NCBI RefSeq assembly: GCF_014647875.1
Contig: NZ_BMQA01000007.1
Span: 248,001 to 312,000 of the forward strand
Source of the DNA: Streptomyces brasiliensis
GTDB taxonomy: Bacteria > Actinomycetota > Actinomycetes > Streptomycetales > Streptomycetaceae
Direction of reading: 5' to 3'
Length of the DNA stretch: 64,000 nt
The notes under the pieces are model-generated. The model was not told the DNA's origin. It was given only the letters and a program-made list of their open reading frames with translations, and did no database searches. A program made the position numbers and the translations under genes. Of the stretch, positions 8,558 through 17,457 are shown one piece after another (the stretch's first letter is position 1; each line of letters starts with the position of its first letter).

Positions 8558-9549
8558 GCTGTTACGGCTTCCCCGCGCGCGGGACCGAAACGCCGCCGGT
8601 AGGCCGACGGGCTGAGCCCGGTCTCGCGCCGCAGCCGTGCCCGCAGGTTGGCGGCGGTGCCGAGACCGCTCCGGGCCGCCACCACGTCCAGCCGTTCCTC
8701 GCCCCGCTCGATCAGCCGGCAGGCGAGGGCGACACGCTCCCCGGTCAGCCAGGCCAGCGGCGTGGTGCCCAGTTGCGTACGGAACCGGCGGTGCAGCGTG
8801 GCGGGGGAGACGGCGGCGCGGGCGGCCAGGTCCGCCACGGTCAGCTGCTCGCCCAGCCGCTCCTGCGCCCACGCGAGCAGCGGGCCGAGCGACTCGTCCG
8901 GCACGTCCGGCACCGGCCGCTCCACGAACTGCCGCTGCCCGCCGTCCCGGTGCGCGGCGAACACCAGCCGCCGGGAGACGGCGTTGGCGATCTCGGCGCC
9001 GTGGTCACGCCGGACGACGTGCAGCCCCAGGTCGAGGGCGGAGGCACTGCCGGACGCGGTGAGGATGTCGCCGTCGTCCACGAACAGCACGTCCGGCTCC
9101 AGCCGCACGCGCGGGAAGCGAGCCTGGAAGGACTCGGCCCACATCCAGTGACAGGCCGCCCGCCGTCCGTCCAGCAGTCCGGCCTCGGCGATCGTGAACG
9201 CGCCCGAGCAGAACCCGACGAGCCGGGCGCCACGCGCGTGTGCCCGTCGCACGACGTCCAGGACGCGCGGCGAGCGCGGCACATCGGTGTCCGGCCGGTT
9301 CGGCACGATCAATGTGTCCGCCTCCTCGGCCGCCTCCAGTCCGGCCACCCCGGTGAGCGTGAAGAACCCGTCCCGCATCCGGGTGTCCGGCCCGGCCGCG
9401 CACAACCGGAAGTCGTACAGCTCCCGCCCCAGCTCGGGCCGACGCAGCCCGAACACCTCGATCGCGCAGCTCATCTCGAAGGGATTGGAGTTCTCGTCGA
9501 CGACGAGGACGACACGATGAGGTGCCGCCTGAGAGGATCCTTGCGCCAT
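8554..9549 (-). CDS. GlxA-type transcriptional regulator (DJ-1/PfpI domain + AraC HTH)
   Basis: In this 331-residue regulator the N-terminal half (~10-180) is a DJ-1/PfpI class I glutamine-amidotransferase-like domain, with the nucleophile-elbow-like segment LVGFCSGAFTIAEAG (~110-124). The C-terminal ~100 residues form an AraC double helix-turn-helix (LTVADLAARAAVSPATLHRRFR, then LGTAANLRARLRRETGLSPSAYRRRF). The start ATG at 9549 has an AGGA motif 8 nt upstream. It is divergent from a cupin gene 52 bp away and coupled to the LURP-one gene downstream, so the cupin is the likely target. The effector is unknown. Confidence 0.92.
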   Translation of the reverse strand: MAQGSSQAAPHRVVLVVDENSNPFEMSCAIEVFGLRRPELGRELYDFRLCAAGPDTRMRDGFFTLTGVAGLEAAEEADTLIVPNRPDTDVPRSPRVLDVVRRAHARGARLVGFCSGAFTIAEAGLLDGRRAACHWMWAESFQARFPRVRLEPDVLFVDDGDILTASGSASALDLGLHVVRRDHGAEIANAVSRRLVFAAHRDGGQRQFVERPVPDVPDESLGPLLAWAQERLGEQLTVADLAARAAVSPATLHRRFRTQLGTTPLAWLTGERVALACRLIERGEERLDVVAARSGLGTAANLRARLRRETGLSPSAYRRRFGPARGEAVTA

Positions 9550-9601
9550 ATGCGATTCCTAGCACTCGCGCGGTCCCAAGGCCACCGCGAAGGATGACCG
9601 C

Positions 9602-10021
9602 ATGACCCAGAACGCGACCTCCCCGATCTCCCCGGCCTCCCCGGTCTCGCTGCCCTCGGCCCTGGCGTCCTTCACCGAGCAGTGGAGCCCCCGCATCGTG
9701 ACGTCCGTCAACGACTACGACGTCCGCATCGCGAAGGTCGAGGGCGACCACGTCTGGCACGTCCACGACCACACCGACGAGTTCTTTCTGGTCCTGGAGG
9801 GTGAACTGCACATCGCCCTTCGCGAGCCGGCCGGCGAACGCACGGTCGTCCTCTCCAAGGGTTCGGTCTTCACGGTCCCGCACGGCACGGAACACAAGCC
9901 GTACGCCCCGGTCCCGACGGCCATCCTCCTCTTCGAACCGACCGGCACCCTGACGGTCGGCGACCGCCACGAAGACATCCCGGCGCACGTGGACGCGACG
10001 ACCGGACACGCGCTGGGCTGA
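9602..10021 (+). CDS. Single-domain cupin protein
   Basis: This 139-residue cupin has motif 1 as GDHVWHVHDHTDEFFLVLEG (His, His and Glu metal ligands) and motif 2 as PHGTEHKPYAP. The metal site looks complete, so it may be a small metal-dependent enzyme or a sensor rather than a dead fold. It is transcribed away from the DJ-1/AraC regulator across 52 bp, which suggests it is under that regulator. Short single-cupin proteins are functionally diverse and the substrate cannot be predicted. Confidence 0.88.
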   Translation: MTQNATSPISPASPVSLPSALASFTEQWSPRIVTSVNDYDVRIAKVEGDHVWHVHDHTDEFFLVLEGELHIALREPAGERTVVLSKGSVFTVPHGTEHKPYAPVPTAILLFEPTGTLTVGDRHEDIPAHVDATTGHALG

Positions 10022-10050
10022 CTGTCGGTGGCGAGTGGCACCCTTGATCC

Positions 10051-11889
10051 ATGAGCGACACCACCCCTGCCCCGACCCGCCGCCGTGCCCGTGTCCGCGC
10101 TCCCGAGCTGATCGGCAAGGGCGGCTGGCTGAACACGGGCGGTACCCAGTACACCCTCGCCGACCTGCGGGGGCGCATCGTCATTCTGGATTTTTGGACG
10201 TTCTGCTGCATCAACTGTCTGCACGTCCTGGACGAGCTGCGGGAGCTGGAGGAGAAGCACCGGGACACCGTCGTGATCGTCGGGGTGCACTCGCCGAAGT
10301 TCGTGCACGAGGCCGAGCACGGGGCCGTGGTGGACGCCGTCGAGCGGTACGGGGTGGAGCATCCCGTGCTCGACGATCCGGAGCTGGCCACCTGGAAGCA
10401 GTACGCCGTGCGGGCCTGGCCGACGCTCGTCGTGATCGACCCCGAGGGATACGTGGTCGCCCAGCACGCCGGTGAGGGGCATGCGCACGCCATTGCGCGG
10501 CTCGTGGAGGAGCTGGAGGCCGAGCACGCCGCGAAGGGCACGCTGCGCCGGGGCGACGGGCCGTACGTCGCGCCGGAGCCCGAGCCGACCGTACTGCGCT
10601 TCCCCGGCAAGGCGATGTTGCTGCCCGGCGGGAACTTCCTGGTCAGCGACACCACACGGCACCAGCTGGTGGAGCTGGCCGAGGACGGTGAGAGCGTCGT
10701 GCGGCGGATCGGCTCCGGGGTGCGCGGGTTCGCGGACGGTGCGGCGGACGCGGCGTCCTTCAGCGAGCCGCAGGGTCTGGCCCTCCTCGACGACTCGTCC
10801 GTGATCGTCGCCGACACCGTCAACCACGCCCTGCGCCGCGTCGACCTCGCCACCGGTGAGGTGAGCACCCTCGCCGGCACGGGCAAGCAGTGGTGGCAGG
10901 GGTCAGCCGCCTCCGGTCCGGCCCGTGAGGTCGACCTCTCGTCGCCCTGGGACGTTGCCCTGTTCGGCGGCAAGGTGTGGATCGCCATGGCGGGTGTGCA
11001 TCAGCTGTGGGCGTACGACCCGGCCGAGGGGACCGTGGGCGTGGCGGCGGGTACGACCAATGAGGGGCTCGTCGACGGGCCCGCCGACCAGGCCTGGTTC
11101 GCTCAGCCCTCCGGTCTCGCGGCCACCGCCGACCGGCTCTGGCTCGCCGACTCCGAGACGTCGGCGCTGCGCTGGGTGGACCCCGACGGCACCGTCCACA
11201 CGGCCGTCGGCACCGGTCTGTTCGACTTCGGCCACCGGGACGGCGCCGCCGAACAGGCTCTGCTCCAGCATCCGTTGGGGGTGACCGCGCTGCCCGACGG
11301 TTCGGTGGCCGTGGCCGACACGTACAACCACGCGCTACGGCGCTTCGATCCGGCGAGCGGCGAAGTGACCACGCTGGCCACGGACCTGCGTGAGCCGAGC
11401 GACGCGGTGCTGGTCGGCGACGACATCGTGGTCGTCGAGTCGGCCCGGCACCGGCTGACCCGGCTGCGGCTGCCCGAGGAGGCGGTGCGGGTGGCGGCGG
11501 TCGCCCATCGCACCCAGCGCGCGGCCACGGAAGTCGCGGCCGGCAGGCTGCGGTTGGACGTGGTCTTCCAGGCGCCCGCCGGTCAGAAGCTCGACACGCG
11601 GTACGGCCCCTCGACCCGCCTTCTCGTCTCCTCCACGCCGCCCGAGCTGCTGCTCGCGGGCGAGGGCGCGGACACGGACCTGTCCCGTGAGCTGGAGCTC
11701 AACCCCGCTGTCCAGGAAGGCGTGTTGCACGTCTCGGCGATGGCGGCGTCCTGCGATGACGACCCGTCCGCCGAGTTTCCCGCCTGCCATGTCCACCAGC
11801 AGGACTGGGGCGTTCCGGTCCGCCTCGTCGAGGGTGGGGCGGACCGGCTGCCGCTGGTGCTTGCAGGGATGGACGACCAGGAGGACTGA
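10051..11889 (+). CDS. Thioredoxin-like / NHL-repeat protein (NHLRC2-like)
   Basis: In this 612-residue cytoplasmic protein the N-terminal ~25-165 residues form a thioredoxin-like (TlpA/AhpC-TSA) fold with the motif DFWTFCCINCLHV, a CCxxC redox centre. A beta-propeller of NHL repeats follows from ~185 to ~480; repeats such as SEPQGLALLDDSSVIVADT and LQHPLGVTALPDGSVAVADT are clear. A C-terminal beta domain completes the architecture known from human NHLRC2 and bacterial homologues. No signal peptide is present. It probably acts as a thiol redox protein with a protein-binding propeller. The start at 10051 lies 29 bp after the cupin gene, so the two may be cotranscribed. Confidence 0.88.
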   Translation: MSDTTPAPTRRRARVRAPELIGKGGWLNTGGTQYTLADLRGRIVILDFWTFCCINCLHVLDELRELEEKHRDTVVIVGVHSPKFVHEAEHGAVVDAVERYGVEHPVLDDPELATWKQYAVRAWPTLVVIDPEGYVVAQHAGEGHAHAIARLVEELEAEHAAKGTLRRGDGPYVAPEPEPTVLRFPGKAMLLPGGNFLVSDTTRHQLVELAEDGESVVRRIGSGVRGFADGAADAASFSEPQGLALLDDSSVIVADTVNHALRRVDLATGEVSTLAGTGKQWWQGSAASGPAREVDLSSPWDVALFGGKVWIAMAGVHQLWAYDPAEGTVGVAAGTTNEGLVDGPADQAWFAQPSGLAATADRLWLADSETSALRWVDPDGTVHTAVGTGLFDFGHRDGAAEQALLQHPLGVTALPDGSVAVADTYNHALRRFDPASGEVTTLATDLREPSDAVLVGDDIVVVESARHRLTRLRLPEEAVRVAAVAHRTQRAATEVAAGRLRLDVVFQAPAGQKLDTRYGPSTRLLVSSTPPELLLAGEGADTDLSRELELNPAVQEGVLHVSAMAASCDDDPSAEFPACHVHQQDWGVPVRLVEGGADRLPLVLAGMDDQED

Positions 11890-11894
11890 GGGAG

Positions 11895-12059
11895 TCAGCG
11901 GCGGCGCGGGCGCGGCGCCAGCTTGAACAGGGCCACCCCGGCGGCCAGCAGCGTGGTGGCCGCCACCATCAGCGCGATGCTGTTCAGCCAGACGCCGGTG
12001 GCCGCCAGGGTGGCACCGCCCGCGCCGGTGGTGCCGGCGCCTATCACTCGTCCGTACAT
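11895..12059 (-). CDS. 54-residue protein resembling a stand-alone LAXTG sorting signal
   Basis: This short gene encodes a Gly/Thr/Ala-rich N-terminus (MYGRVIGAGTTGAGGAT), then LAATG, a ~20-residue hydrophobic segment (about residues 24-44) and a basic tail (KLAPRPRRR). That order, LAXTG, membrane segment, Arg-rich end, is the layout of a class E sortase sorting signal as in Streptomyces chaplins, yet there is almost nothing in front of it and no signal peptide. A GGAG site lies 7-8 nt before the ATG at 12059, supporting translation. It lies downstream of the membrane glycosyltransferase on the same strand, 63 bp away, and so is probably its partner. It could also simply be a one-helix membrane subunit. 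Confidence 0.7.
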   Translation of the reverse strand: MYGRVIGAGTTGAGGATLAATGVWLNSIALMVAATTLLAAGVALFKLAPRPRRR

Positions 12060-12122
12060 CGTGCTTCTCCGTTTCGAGGGTTCGGTTTGCGTAGGTGAGG
12101 GTGTTTCCGCGTGGGGGGCGGT

Positions 12123-13259
12123 TCAGGTGGCGACCCACTTCTCCTCGCTGCGGCGCAGCAGGCCCCACAGGGAGGAGAAGTAGACGGCGTGCTGGAACAG
12201 GTCGTAGAGCATCTCGGGGATCATCACCGCGGCGACGAGGACGGCCCGGGGGCCCGCGCGGCGTACGGAGACGGTCTTCTCGACCACGAAGATCAGGCCG
12301 ATCGCGGTCCAGAACGGTGACATGCCGGGCCAGCCGTACAGCGAGGTGCACGTGATCATGAAGGTCAGATAGACGAGGAAGGACAGCGCGCCGAAGCCCA
12401 TCAGGAACTGCTGGAGGAAGTAGCGGGCGGTCACCCGGGTCCAGCCGTAGTCGCGCAGGTTCTCCAGGGCGCCGCGCTGCCAGCGCAGCCGCTGGTGCCA
12501 CAGTTTGGACAGGGTGGGCATGACCTCGGTGGTGACCGCGCAGCCGGCCGGGGACATCGCCCGGTAGCCGAGGGTCTTGACCGCCTTGGTCATCTCGTCG
12601 TCCTCGGTGAGCGAGGCGAGGCTGTAGTAGTTCGTGCCGCCGCCGATGACTCCGGCGCGGCGGGCGGCGCGGACCTCGCGCAGGACGCGGGCTCGGAACA
12701 TGGTGCCGGTGCCGGTGAGCACCTGGGCCTTGCCGCCGGTGCGTTCCAGTTCCCAGGCGTAGCGGTGGAACTCCATGCGCTGGAGCAGGCCGAGGAGGCC
12801 GCCGCCGGGCTCGCCGTAGAAGACGCCGCCGACGGCGCCGACCTTGCGGTTGAAGGCGGCGATGGCGGTCTCGGCGAACCAGGGGCTGAGCACGGTGTCG
12901 GCGTCCTGGACGAGCAGCAGGTCGCGGTCGTCGAGGTGGGGCAGTACCCAGGCGATGGCCTGGTTGAGGGCGCCGGCCTTCTTGTGGGTGTTGCCCTGGG
13001 TGAGGAAGACCTGGGCGCCGAGGGAGGTGGCGATGGCGGCGGTGTCGTCGGTGCAGTTGTCGGCGACGACGATGACCAGGTCGGGTCGCCGGGTCTGGCG
13101 CCACAGGCCGTCGAGGGCGGCGGCGATGCGATCCTGTTCGTTGTGGGCCGGTATCAGGACGGCGAGGCGGGGCCGGTCGGCGGATGCGTCCGGTGCGGCG
13201 TGCGCCCTGCGGGCGGCGTGACGCGGCGAATGCGACGCGCTGTTCGCGAGGTGGCGCAC
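12123..13259 (-). CDS. Processive family 2 glycosyltransferase, membrane-bound
   Basis: This 378-residue GT2 enzyme of the cellulose/chitin/hyaluronan-synthase type has a cytoplasmic GT-A domain starting at LAVLIPAHNEQDRI. UDP-sugar and metal motifs are VVADNCTDDT and QDADTV (DxD), the catalytic base is in LTEDDEM, and the acceptor/processivity motif is QRLRWQRG. At least three hydrophobic segments follow (~285-365), forming the usual membrane channel region. It likely polymerises a surface polysaccharide and exports it. The start at 13259 lies 57 bp from a perfect 15-bp palindrome, a likely operator. The neighbouring 54-residue LAXTG-like protein may assist it. Confidence 0.9.
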   Translation of the reverse strand: MRHLANSASHSPRHAARRAHAAPDASADRPRLAVLIPAHNEQDRIAAALDGLWRQTRRPDLVIVVADNCTDDTAAIATSLGAQVFLTQGNTHKKAGALNQAIAWVLPHLDDRDLLLVQDADTVLSPWFAETAIAAFNRKVGAVGGVFYGEPGGGLLGLLQRMEFHRYAWELERTGGKAQVLTGTGTMFRARVLREVRAARRAGVIGGGTNYYSLASLTEDDEMTKAVKTLGYRAMSPAGCAVTTEVMPTLSKLWHQRLRWQRGALENLRDYGWTRVTARYFLQQFLMGFGALSFLVYLTFMITCTSLYGWPGMSPFWTAIGLIFVVEKTVSVRRAGPRAVLVAAVMIPEMLYDLFQHAVYFSSLWGLLRRSEEKWVAT

Positions 13260-13316
13260 GGCGAGCCCCCGGTCAGGATGTGTGGAGGACCCGGCTTCCC
13301 CTCCTGGCCCTCAGAT

Positions 13317-13331
13317 GTGAAGAGTCTTCAC
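13317..13331. promoter_or_regulatory. Perfect palindrome GTGAAGAgTCTTCAC
   Basis: Two 7-bp arms around a single base lie in the only AT-rich patch of the 202-bp gap between the aminopeptidase and the glycosyltransferase. This is upstream of the glycosyltransferase, which is read away from it on the minus strand. It is a candidate repressor operator for the glycosyltransferase/LAXTG pair. The rest of the gap shows no clear -35/-10. Confidence 0.5.
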
Positions 13332-13461
13332 GATTTCCACACAACTCCACAAGTTGCCTTGGATAACGGATTTCTCAAGGCGCGGCTCGGCCGAGGAACG
13401 CCGATGACAGAACCTGCCGGCTCCCGGGGCCGAATCCTCCGGGAGCCGAGCGGGGCGGCGG

Positions 13462-14784
13462 TCAGTTCTCCAGGAACGCCACCAACGCGTTGGCCAGCAT
13501 GTGCGGGTCGTTCGCGCCGCACAGTTCGCGGGCGCTGTGCATCGACAGGATCGCGACGCCGATGTCGACCGTCCTGATGCCGTGCCGGGCCGCCGTGATG
13601 GGGCCGATCGTCGTGCCGCAGGGCATCGAGTTGTTGGAGACGAAGGACTGGAAGGGCACGCCCGCCTTCTCGCAGGCCGCGGCGAAGACCGCGCGGCCCG
13701 AACCGTCCGTCGCGTAGCGGTTGTTGACGTTGACCTTCAGGATCGGGCCGCCGTCGACCCGCGGGTGGTGCGTCGGGTCGTGGCGCTCCGCGTAGTTGGG
13801 GTGTACCGCGTGGCCCGTGTCCGAGGACAGGCAGATCGTGCCGGCGAAGGCGCGTGCCCGGTCCTCGTACGAACCTCCGCGCGCGAACACCGAGCGCTCC
13901 AGGACTCCGCCCAGCAGTGGTCCGTCCGCCCCGCTGTCCGACTGCGAGCCGTTCTCCTCGTGGTCGAAGGCGGCGAGGACCGGGATGTGGGGAAGGGCCG
14001 TTCCCGAGGCCGCCACCGCCGCCAGCGCCGCCGTCCCCGCGTGGACCGACAGCAGGTTGTCCATGCGCGGCCCGGCGAGCAGTTCACGGTCGCGGCCCAG
14101 GAAGGCCGGTGCCTCCACGGAGTGCGTCATCAGATCCCAGCCGGTCACCTCGCCCGACGGCAGTCCGGACTCCTCCTCCAGGAAGGCGATAAGGTCGCCG
14201 TCGCGCACGTCGTCGCCGAGGCCCCAGATCGGCTGCATGTGCCGCTGCTTGTCGAGCTTGAGCCCCTCGGCGGTCACCGACCGGTCGAGGTGGATGGCCA
14301 GTTGGGGCACCCGCAGGAGCGGCCGGTCGATGTTCACGAGGCGCGTCGAGCCGTTCCGCAGGGTCAGCCGGCCGGCCAGGCCCAGATCCCGGTCGAGCCA
14401 GGAGTTGAGCAGCGGCCCGCCGTAGATCTCCACGGCGACCTGGCGCCAGCCGTGCGCGCCGGTGTCCGGGAGCGGCTTGACGCGCAGGTTGGGCGAGTCG
14501 GTGTGGGCGCCGACGATCCGGAACGGCGTATGGGCTCCGGCGCCCTCGGGGACGTACCAGGCCACGATCGCGCCGCCGCGCAGTACGAACCTGCCGCCGC
14601 TTCCCGCGGCGGAAGCCGCTGATGTCTCCGCGTCCCAGGCGTCCGTCTCGGCGACCTGGCGGAAACCGGCCTTCTCCAGCCGCGCGGCGGCGTTCGCCAC
14701 GGCGTGGTACGGCGACGGGCTCGCCGCGAGGAAGGACATCAGGTCGTCGGTGTGGCCCCGGTCGAAGCGGGTTGATGCGCTCAT
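13462..14784 (-). CDS. M18 family aminopeptidase
   Basis: This 440-residue cytoplasmic zinc aminopeptidase of the aspartyl/lysyl aminopeptidase family has the metal and catalytic motifs FRIVGAHTDSPNLRVKP (His), AAFDHEENGSQSDSGA (Asp, Glu-Glu), SSDTGHAVHPNYAERH and the C-terminal MHSARELCGANDPHML (His). It removes N-terminal, often acidic, residues from peptides in protein turnover and is normally a dodecamer. Length and motif order match the family. The start ATG at 14784 follows a strong terminator hairpin belonging to the upstream acyl-CoA dehydrogenase, so the gene has its own promoter. No gene symbol is assigned because several paralogue names exist. Confidence 0.93.
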   Translation of the reverse strand: MSASTRFDRGHTDDLMSFLAASPSPYHAVANAAARLEKAGFRQVAETDAWDAETSAASAAGSGGRFVLRGGAIVAWYVPEGAGAHTPFRIVGAHTDSPNLRVKPLPDTGAHGWRQVAVEIYGGPLLNSWLDRDLGLAGRLTLRNGSTRLVNIDRPLLRVPQLAIHLDRSVTAEGLKLDKQRHMQPIWGLGDDVRDGDLIAFLEEESGLPSGEVTGWDLMTHSVEAPAFLGRDRELLAGPRMDNLLSVHAGTAALAAVAASGTALPHIPVLAAFDHEENGSQSDSGADGPLLGGVLERSVFARGGSYEDRARAFAGTICLSSDTGHAVHPNYAERHDPTHHPRVDGGPILKVNVNNRYATDGSGRAVFAAACEKAGVPFQSFVSNNSMPCGTTIGPITAARHGIRTVDIGVAILSMHSARELCGANDPHMLANALVAFLEN

Positions 14785-14804
14785 GGGTTTCTAGCTTAAC
14801 GACG

Positions 14805-14844
14805 TACGTGGGTCTCCTCCCTGTGACGGGAGCAGACCCACGTA
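14805..14844 (-). terminator. Terminator of the acyl-CoA dehydrogenase gene
   Basis: A 17-bp stem (14805-14821 with 14828-14844, one mismatch) encloses the 6-nt loop TGTGAC. It lies 26 bp beyond the stop of the acyl-CoA dehydrogenase and before the aminopeptidase start. No T-tract follows, as is common in Streptomyces. Confidence 0.85.
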
Positions 14845-14869
14845 GGTGGTCGGAGCGACGGGCCGGTGA

Positions 14870-16711
14870 CTAGAACGCGGCCTCGTCCAGCTCCATCAGG
14901 TCCAGGTCGACGTTCTCCGAGACCTTGCGGGCCAGGGTGACGCCGGGCAGGACGTTGGCCGCGAAGAACTTCGCCGCGGCGATCTTGCCGGTGTAGAAGG
15001 CCACATCTTTGGACGACACGGCCTTGGCGGACGCCGTCTCCAGCTTCTCGGCGGCGACCGCGGCGCCCTTCAGGAGCAGGTAGCCGACGATGACGTCGCC
15101 GGAGGCGAGCAGCAGGCGGGTGGTGTTCAGGCCGACCTTGTAGATGTTCTTGACGTCCTGCTCGGTGGCGGCGAGGTCGGTCAGCATGAGGCCGACGATG
15201 GCCTCCAGCTCGACAGCGGCCTTCGCGAGGTGCTCGCGGGCGCCCGCCAGCTCCTCACCGCCGGTGCCGAGGGCCAGGAACTTCTTGATGTCCTCGGCGA
15301 GGGAGTTCAGCGCTGCGCCCTGGTTGCGGACGATCTTCCGGAAGAAGTAGTCCTGGCCCTGGATCGCGGTCGTGCCCTCGTAGAGGGTGTCGATCTTGGC
15401 GTCGCGGATGTACTGCTCGATCGGGTACTCCTGCAGGAAGCCGGAGCCGCCGAAGGTCTGCAGCGACTGGGCGAGCTGCTCGTAGCCCTTCTCGGAGCCG
15501 TAGCCCTTGACGATCGGCAGGAGCAGGTCGTTCAGCGCGTGCTCGGTCGACGCGTCCTCGCCGTTCGCCTCCTTGACCGCGATGGCGTCCTGGATCGAGG
15601 CCGTGTAGAGGACGAGGGCGCGCATGCCCTCCGCGTACGCCTTCTGCGTGATGAGCGAACGGCGCACGTCGGGGTGGTGGGTGATGGTGACCTTGGGCGC
15701 GGTCTTGTCCATGAACTTCGCCAGGTCGGGACCCTGGACGCGCTCCTTGGCGTACTCCAGCGCGTTCAGGTAGCCCGTGGACAGCGTGGAGATCGCCTTC
15801 GTGCCGACCATCATGCGGGCGAACTCGATGATGCGGAACATCTGGCGGATGCCGTCGTGCTTGTCGCCGATCAGCCAGCCCTTGGCGGGGTGGCGGTCGC
15901 CGAAGGTCATCTCGCAGGTGTTGGAGGCCTTGAGGCCCATCTTGTGCTCGACGTTGGTGGCGTAGACGCCGTTGCGCTCGCCCAGCTCGCCGGTCTCGAA
16001 GTCGAAGAGGTACTTGGGTACGAGGAAGAGGGACAGGCCCTTGGTGCCGGGACCGGCGCCCTCGGGGCGGGCGAGCACGTAGTGAAGGATGTTCTCCTCC
16101 ATGTCGTGCTCACCGGAGGTGATGAAGCGCTTCACGCCCTCGATGTGCCAGGAGCCGTCCTCCTGCTGGATCGCCTTGGTGCGGCCGGCGCCGACGTCCG
16201 AACCGGCGTCGGGCTCGGTGAGCACCATGGTGGAGCCCCAGGTCTTCTCCACGGCGATCTCGGCGACCTTCTTCTGCCACTCGGTGCCCTCCTCGAAGAG
16301 GATGCGGGCGAACGCCGGGCCGGAGGAGTACATCCAGATCGCCGGGTTCGAGCCGAGGATCAGCTCCGCGTACGACCAGATCAGGGACGGCGGGGCCGTC
16401 GTGCCGCCGATCTCCTCGGGCAGGCCGAGGCGCCAGTACTCGGAGTCCATGAAGGCCTTGTAGCTCTTCTTGAAGGACGCCGGGACCGGCGCGGTGTTCG
16501 TCTCGGGGTCGAAGACCGGCGGGTTGCGGTCGGCGTCGGCGAAGGACTCGGCCAGCTCGTGCTCGGCGAGCCGCGTCAGCTCCTCCAGGACGCTCTTCGC
16601 GGTGTCCGTGTCCATCTCGGCGAAGGGGCCGGTGCCGTACAGCTTGTCGCGGCCGAGGACTTCGAAGAGGTTGAACTCGATGTCGCGCAGATTCGACTTG
16701 TAGTGCCCCAT
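14870..16711 (-). CDS. Acyl-CoA dehydrogenase, long (~610 aa) form
   Basis: This 613-residue flavoprotein of the FadE-like long acyl-CoA dehydrogenase group catalyses the first oxidation of fatty acyl-CoA beta-oxidation using FAD. After an N-terminal helical extension ([17 protein letters not shown]), the middle beta-domain has [20 protein letters not shown] and [10 protein letters not shown]. The C-terminal helical domain has the catalytic Glu in [20 protein letters not shown] further ~130-residue C-terminal helical block is typical of this subgroup. The ATG at 16711 has GGAG about 9 nt upstream; a longer in-frame start at 16756 is less likely. The divergent promoter region carries an ATTCAT/ATGAAT repeat, a possible TetR-type operator. 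Confidence 0.94.
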   Translation of the reverse strand: MGHYKSNLRDIEFNLFEVLGRDKLYGTGPFAEMDTDTAKSVLEELTRLAEHELAESFADADRNPPVFDPETNTAPVPASFKKSYKAFMDSEYWRLGLPEEIGGTTAPPSLIWSYAELILGSNPAIWMYSSGPAFARILFEEGTEWQKKVAEIAVEKTWGSTMVLTEPDAGSDVGAGRTKAIQQEDGSWHIEGVKRFITSGEHDMEENILHYVLARPEGAGPGTKGLSLFLVPKYLFDFETGELGERNGVYATNVEHKMGLKASNTCEMTFGDRHPAKGWLIGDKHDGIRQMFRIIEFARMMVGTKAISTLSTGYLNALEYAKERVQGPDLAKFMDKTAPKVTITHHPDVRRSLITQKAYAEGMRALVLYTASIQDAIAVKEANGEDASTEHALNDLLLPIVKGYGSEKGYEQLAQSLQTFGGSGFLQEYPIEQYIRDAKIDTLYEGTTAIQGQDYFFRKIVRNQGAALNSLAEDIKKFLALGTGGEELAGAREHLAKAAVELEAIVGLMLTDLAATEQDVKNIYKVGLNTTRLLLASGDVIVGYLLLKGAAVAAEKLETASAKAVSSKDVAFYTGKIAAAKFFAANVLPGVTLARKVSENVDLDLMELDEAAF

Positions 16712-16760
16712 GTGACGGCTCCGTATCGGACTCGGCGAGGCACTGACTCCTCGCATCTGG

Positions 16761-16778
16761 ATTCATGCACCAATGAAT
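16761..16778. promoter_or_regulatory. ATTCAT-N6-ATGAAT operator-like repeat
   Basis: Perfect 6-bp arms lie 50 bp before the acyl-CoA dehydrogenase start, within the 143-bp divergent region shared with the SseB-like gene. Fatty-acid genes in actinobacteria are commonly under TetR-type repressors that bind such repeats. No regulator gene is adjacent. Confidence 0.4.
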
Positions 16779-16854
16779 GACTACGATGATGCTACCCGTC
16801 GGTAATAAGAAGCAACCCCGAACCGGTCATCTGTGACTCAGTACGCTTGCGTCC

Positions 16855-17325
16855 ATGTACGGCTATGACCAGAACCTCGGCGCTCAGCAGCAGTACGCCC
16901 CGCCGCAGCAGCCGGCGGGCGGTGCCGGTGGGTACGGCCAGCAGCCGCCGCTGTACCCGGAGCCGTCGCCGCCGTCGCTCGCGGACGCGGTGCGGGCCTT
17001 CACCACCGGCCAGTTGGCCGCGGAGGACTTCCAGCAGGTCTTCGCGACCTCGAAGGTGTACTGCCCGCGCGGTGACAACCCCGGGTTCCTCGCCCTGCAC
17101 AACACCCAGCAGCCGGTGATCCCGATGTTCACCTCGCTGAAGGAGTTGCGCCGGTACGCGGGCAAGGAGTCCAAGTACTTCGTGATCACCGGCTCCGAGG
17201 TGATCGACCTCCTGCCGACCGGCTACGGCTTCGTCCTCGACATGGAGGGCGAGCACCGCATGGTCTTCGACGCGAAGGCGGTCGAGCAGATGGTCGAGTT
17301 CGCGATGCGCCGCATGTATGGCTAG
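16855..17325 (+). CDS. SseB-like domain protein
   Basis: This 156-residue protein has an N-terminal 40 residues rich in Gln, Pro, Gly and Tyr (MYGYDQNLGAQQQYAPPQQP), disordered and of the kind seen on actinobacterial envelope or division-associated proteins. The remainder is an SseB-like domain (VYCPRGDNPGFLALHNTQQPVIPMF, then ELRRYAGKESKYFVITGSEV). SseB-fold proteins have been linked to enhanced serine sensitivity and secretion chaperoning, but no activity is established here. No signal peptide or membrane helix is visible. A perfect terminator hairpin follows 48 bp after the stop, so it is monocistronic. Confidence 0.85.
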   Translation: MYGYDQNLGAQQQYAPPQQPAGGAGGYGQQPPLYPEPSPPSLADAVRAFTTGQLAAEDFQQVFATSKVYCPRGDNPGFLALHNTQQPVIPMFTSLKELRRYAGKESKYFVITGSEVIDLLPTGYGFVLDMEGEHRMVFDAKAVEQMVEFAMRRMYG

Positions 17326-17372
17326 ACGCCCTCGCCGCGCAGACGGCTGAGGCGCTGCCCCGCTCTCGCGTG

Positions 17373-17399
17373 AGCCCGGAGGGGAATTCCCTCCGGGCT
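17373..17399 (+). terminator. Terminator of the SseB-like gene
   Basis: AGCCCGGAGGG and CCCTCCGGGCT pair perfectly over 11 bp around a GAATT loop and are followed by TTTCT. It is one of the clearest rho-independent terminators in the window. Confidence 0.9.
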
Positions 17400-17457
17400 T
17401 TCTCTGTTGGGGGTGGCAGAAAGTTCAACGCTCAACTAATCTGGGTCCTCAAGGAGG

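Noticed and set aside
15230..16780. A 516-codon open frame opposite the acyl-CoA dehydrogenase
   Set aside because: Leu/Val/Gly-rich shadow without motifs; the other strand carries all acyl-CoA dehydrogenase signatures.
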